This document shows, in pieces, positions 5,057-5,731 of a stretch of 5,731 nucleotides of DNA. This DNA is from Methanosarcinales archaeon (GTDB lineage: Archaea; Halobacteriota; Methanosarcinia; Methanosarcinales; Methanogasteraceae). Numbering within the stretch: position 1 is the stretch's first letter; each line of letters opens with the position of its first letter. The position numbers were made by a program, and so were the translations under genes. The DNA is taken from contig JAUWGA010000114.1 in NCBI GenBank assembly GCA_030606635.1, forward strand, positions 1 through 5,731, in the 5' to 3' direction. The notes beneath the pieces were generated by a model, which was given only the letters and a program-made list of their open reading frames with translations, had not been told where the DNA came from and made no database searches.

Positions 5057-5731
5057 ATGATGAAAGTTAGTAGAAGCATCCGGAAAAAGTGCAACGGGGC
5101 GATCTTGATCGCTTTTGCTGCTACAATGCTTGCGGTTTGCATCTCGCCTGTTCTGGCATCGGCAACATACATACCGCCAGACCCCACAAACCTTACAAAC
5201 ACCACAAACCCTGCGAACACCACGGGCCGCTTCTGGGTGAACTACAGCTGGACTGCTGGCGAACCCGGGAACGCCACCGACTCCTACAACGTTAGCATGA
5301 ACGAGACATGGACGAACGGCACCACAAACACGTCCATAAATGAGACCGTCGGTTCAGGCGAATGGGTAAACATCACAGTATGGGCGTGGAATGCATCCGG
5401 CACCGGAACGCTCTCCGCGGTTTGCGTCAGTGATGACGTGCAGGCGCCGGAAGAACTTGGTGGTACCTTCGGGCTTGTCGGTTCAATACCAACCGGCGGC
5501 GGAGGCGGCGGCACGTACCCGCCAGGATGGTTCGAGACCCCGACGCCTGCCGTGACCGCAACGAAAACACCGGCAGCATCGGCGACAGCGACCGCAACCG
5601 CGACATCTGCGCCGCCGAGCGAGCACGTGACACCGACGCCAGCACCGACGAAGACGAAACCCGCGGCGGCAGAGACGACTGCACCGGCGGCAGAAGGGAC
5701 GACGGCAGAGACTGCGAAGAAGAGTGCGTCC
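5057..5731 (+). CDS. Secreted/surface glycoprotein with an Fn3-like domain, 3'-truncated by the window
   Basis: This is an open frame of 225 codons with no stop, continuing past the window end. Residues 1-36 form a Sec signal peptide: basic MMKVSRSIRKK, hydrophobic AILIAFAATMLAVCI, and likely cleavage after VLA or ASA (34-36). Residues of about 40-131 form a beta-rich fibronectin-III-like domain of a type common in methanogen-related surface proteins (PPDPTNLTN, FWVNYSW, WVNITVWAWNASGTG). Twelve N-X-S/T sequons fall between Asn45 and Asn112, so heavy N-glycosylation outside the cell is likely. A Gly6 hinge (147-152) and the TYPPGW segment lead to a Thr/Pro/Ala-rich stalk (161-220) ending in KKSAS. 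In this architecture a PGF-CTERM anchor sorted by an archaeosortase, or a transmembrane helix, usually follows; it lies outside the window and is an inference. An in-frame TGA at 5036-5038 limits the start to 5057, or 5060 for the second ATG. It probably acts in the cell envelope or in adhesion. Confidence 0.85.
   Translation, partial: MMKVSRSIRKKCNGAILIAFAATMLAVCISPVLASATYIPPDPTNLTNTTNPANTTGRFWVNYSWTAGEPGNATDSYNVSMNETWTNGTTNTSINETVGSGEWVNITVWAWNASGTGTLSAVCVSDDVQAPEELGGTFGLVGSIPTGGGGGGTYPPGWFETPTPAVTATKTPAASATATATATSAPPSEHVTPTPAPTKTKPAAAETTAPAAEGTTAETAKKSAS

Noticed and set aside
5521..5731. Tandem-repeat or CRISPR-like array in the ACG/GCA-rich stretch
   Set aside because: It is an in-frame Thr/Pro/Ala-rich protein stalk with irregular codons, with no fixed repeat and spacer lengths. 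No CRISPR array or tRNA was seen anywhere in the window.

Overview
The window looks archaeal. The promoters are archaeal in form (a purine-rich BRE-like block followed by an A/T box). Gene 4 appears to be transcribed leaderless, while the others carry Shine-Dalgarno sites. The last gene encodes a signal-peptide protein with an Asn/Thr-rich fibronectin-III-like domain and a Thr/Pro/Ala stalk, a design familiar from methanogens and their methane- or alkane-oxidising relatives (Halobacteriota/Euryarchaeota). The exact lineage cannot be read from this sequence.

Layout. Bases 1-295 hold no convincing gene but contain an A/T-rich box, a strongly structured inverted-repeat region (element A, 131-204, with a possible pseudoknot to 220) and a promoter at 216-233. 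A 238-aa protein of unknown function follows (296-1012, +). It may be a degenerate relative of the HhH-GPD/endonuclease III fold. It converges on a two-gene minus-strand operon across a long imperfect hairpin (1031-1098). The operon encodes two paralogous tandem universal-stress (Usp) proteins, upstream gene 2051-2959 and downstream gene 1086-2021. Bases 2960-3326 form a divergent control region. It has a minus-strand TATA box abutting an inverted repeat, a leader hairpin, element B (3203-3244, related to element A) and the leaderless promoter of gene 4. Gene 4 (3327-4790, +) encodes a 487-aa protein with an apparent ribbon-helix-helix DNA-binding N-terminus, a long helical middle and a Cys-rich V4R-like C-terminus. 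After a 266-base gap with two hairpins, a secreted or surface protein gene (5057-5731, +) runs off the window end.

The most interesting signal is that elements A and B, upstream of two otherwise unrelated plus-strand genes, share the string ACTCCGG, the block GATGGTGGG and a matching downstream arm. One stem pair has changed in a compensatory way (C-G in A, G-C in B). Both sit just upstream of similar promoters (CCAAAAG plus an A/T box). This suggests a shared regulatory palindrome or a structured RNA family. An inferred model is that gene 4 is a ligand- or metal-sensing transcription factor that controls itself, the divergent Usp operon and perhaps the 296-1012 gene. Nothing in the sequence proves this.
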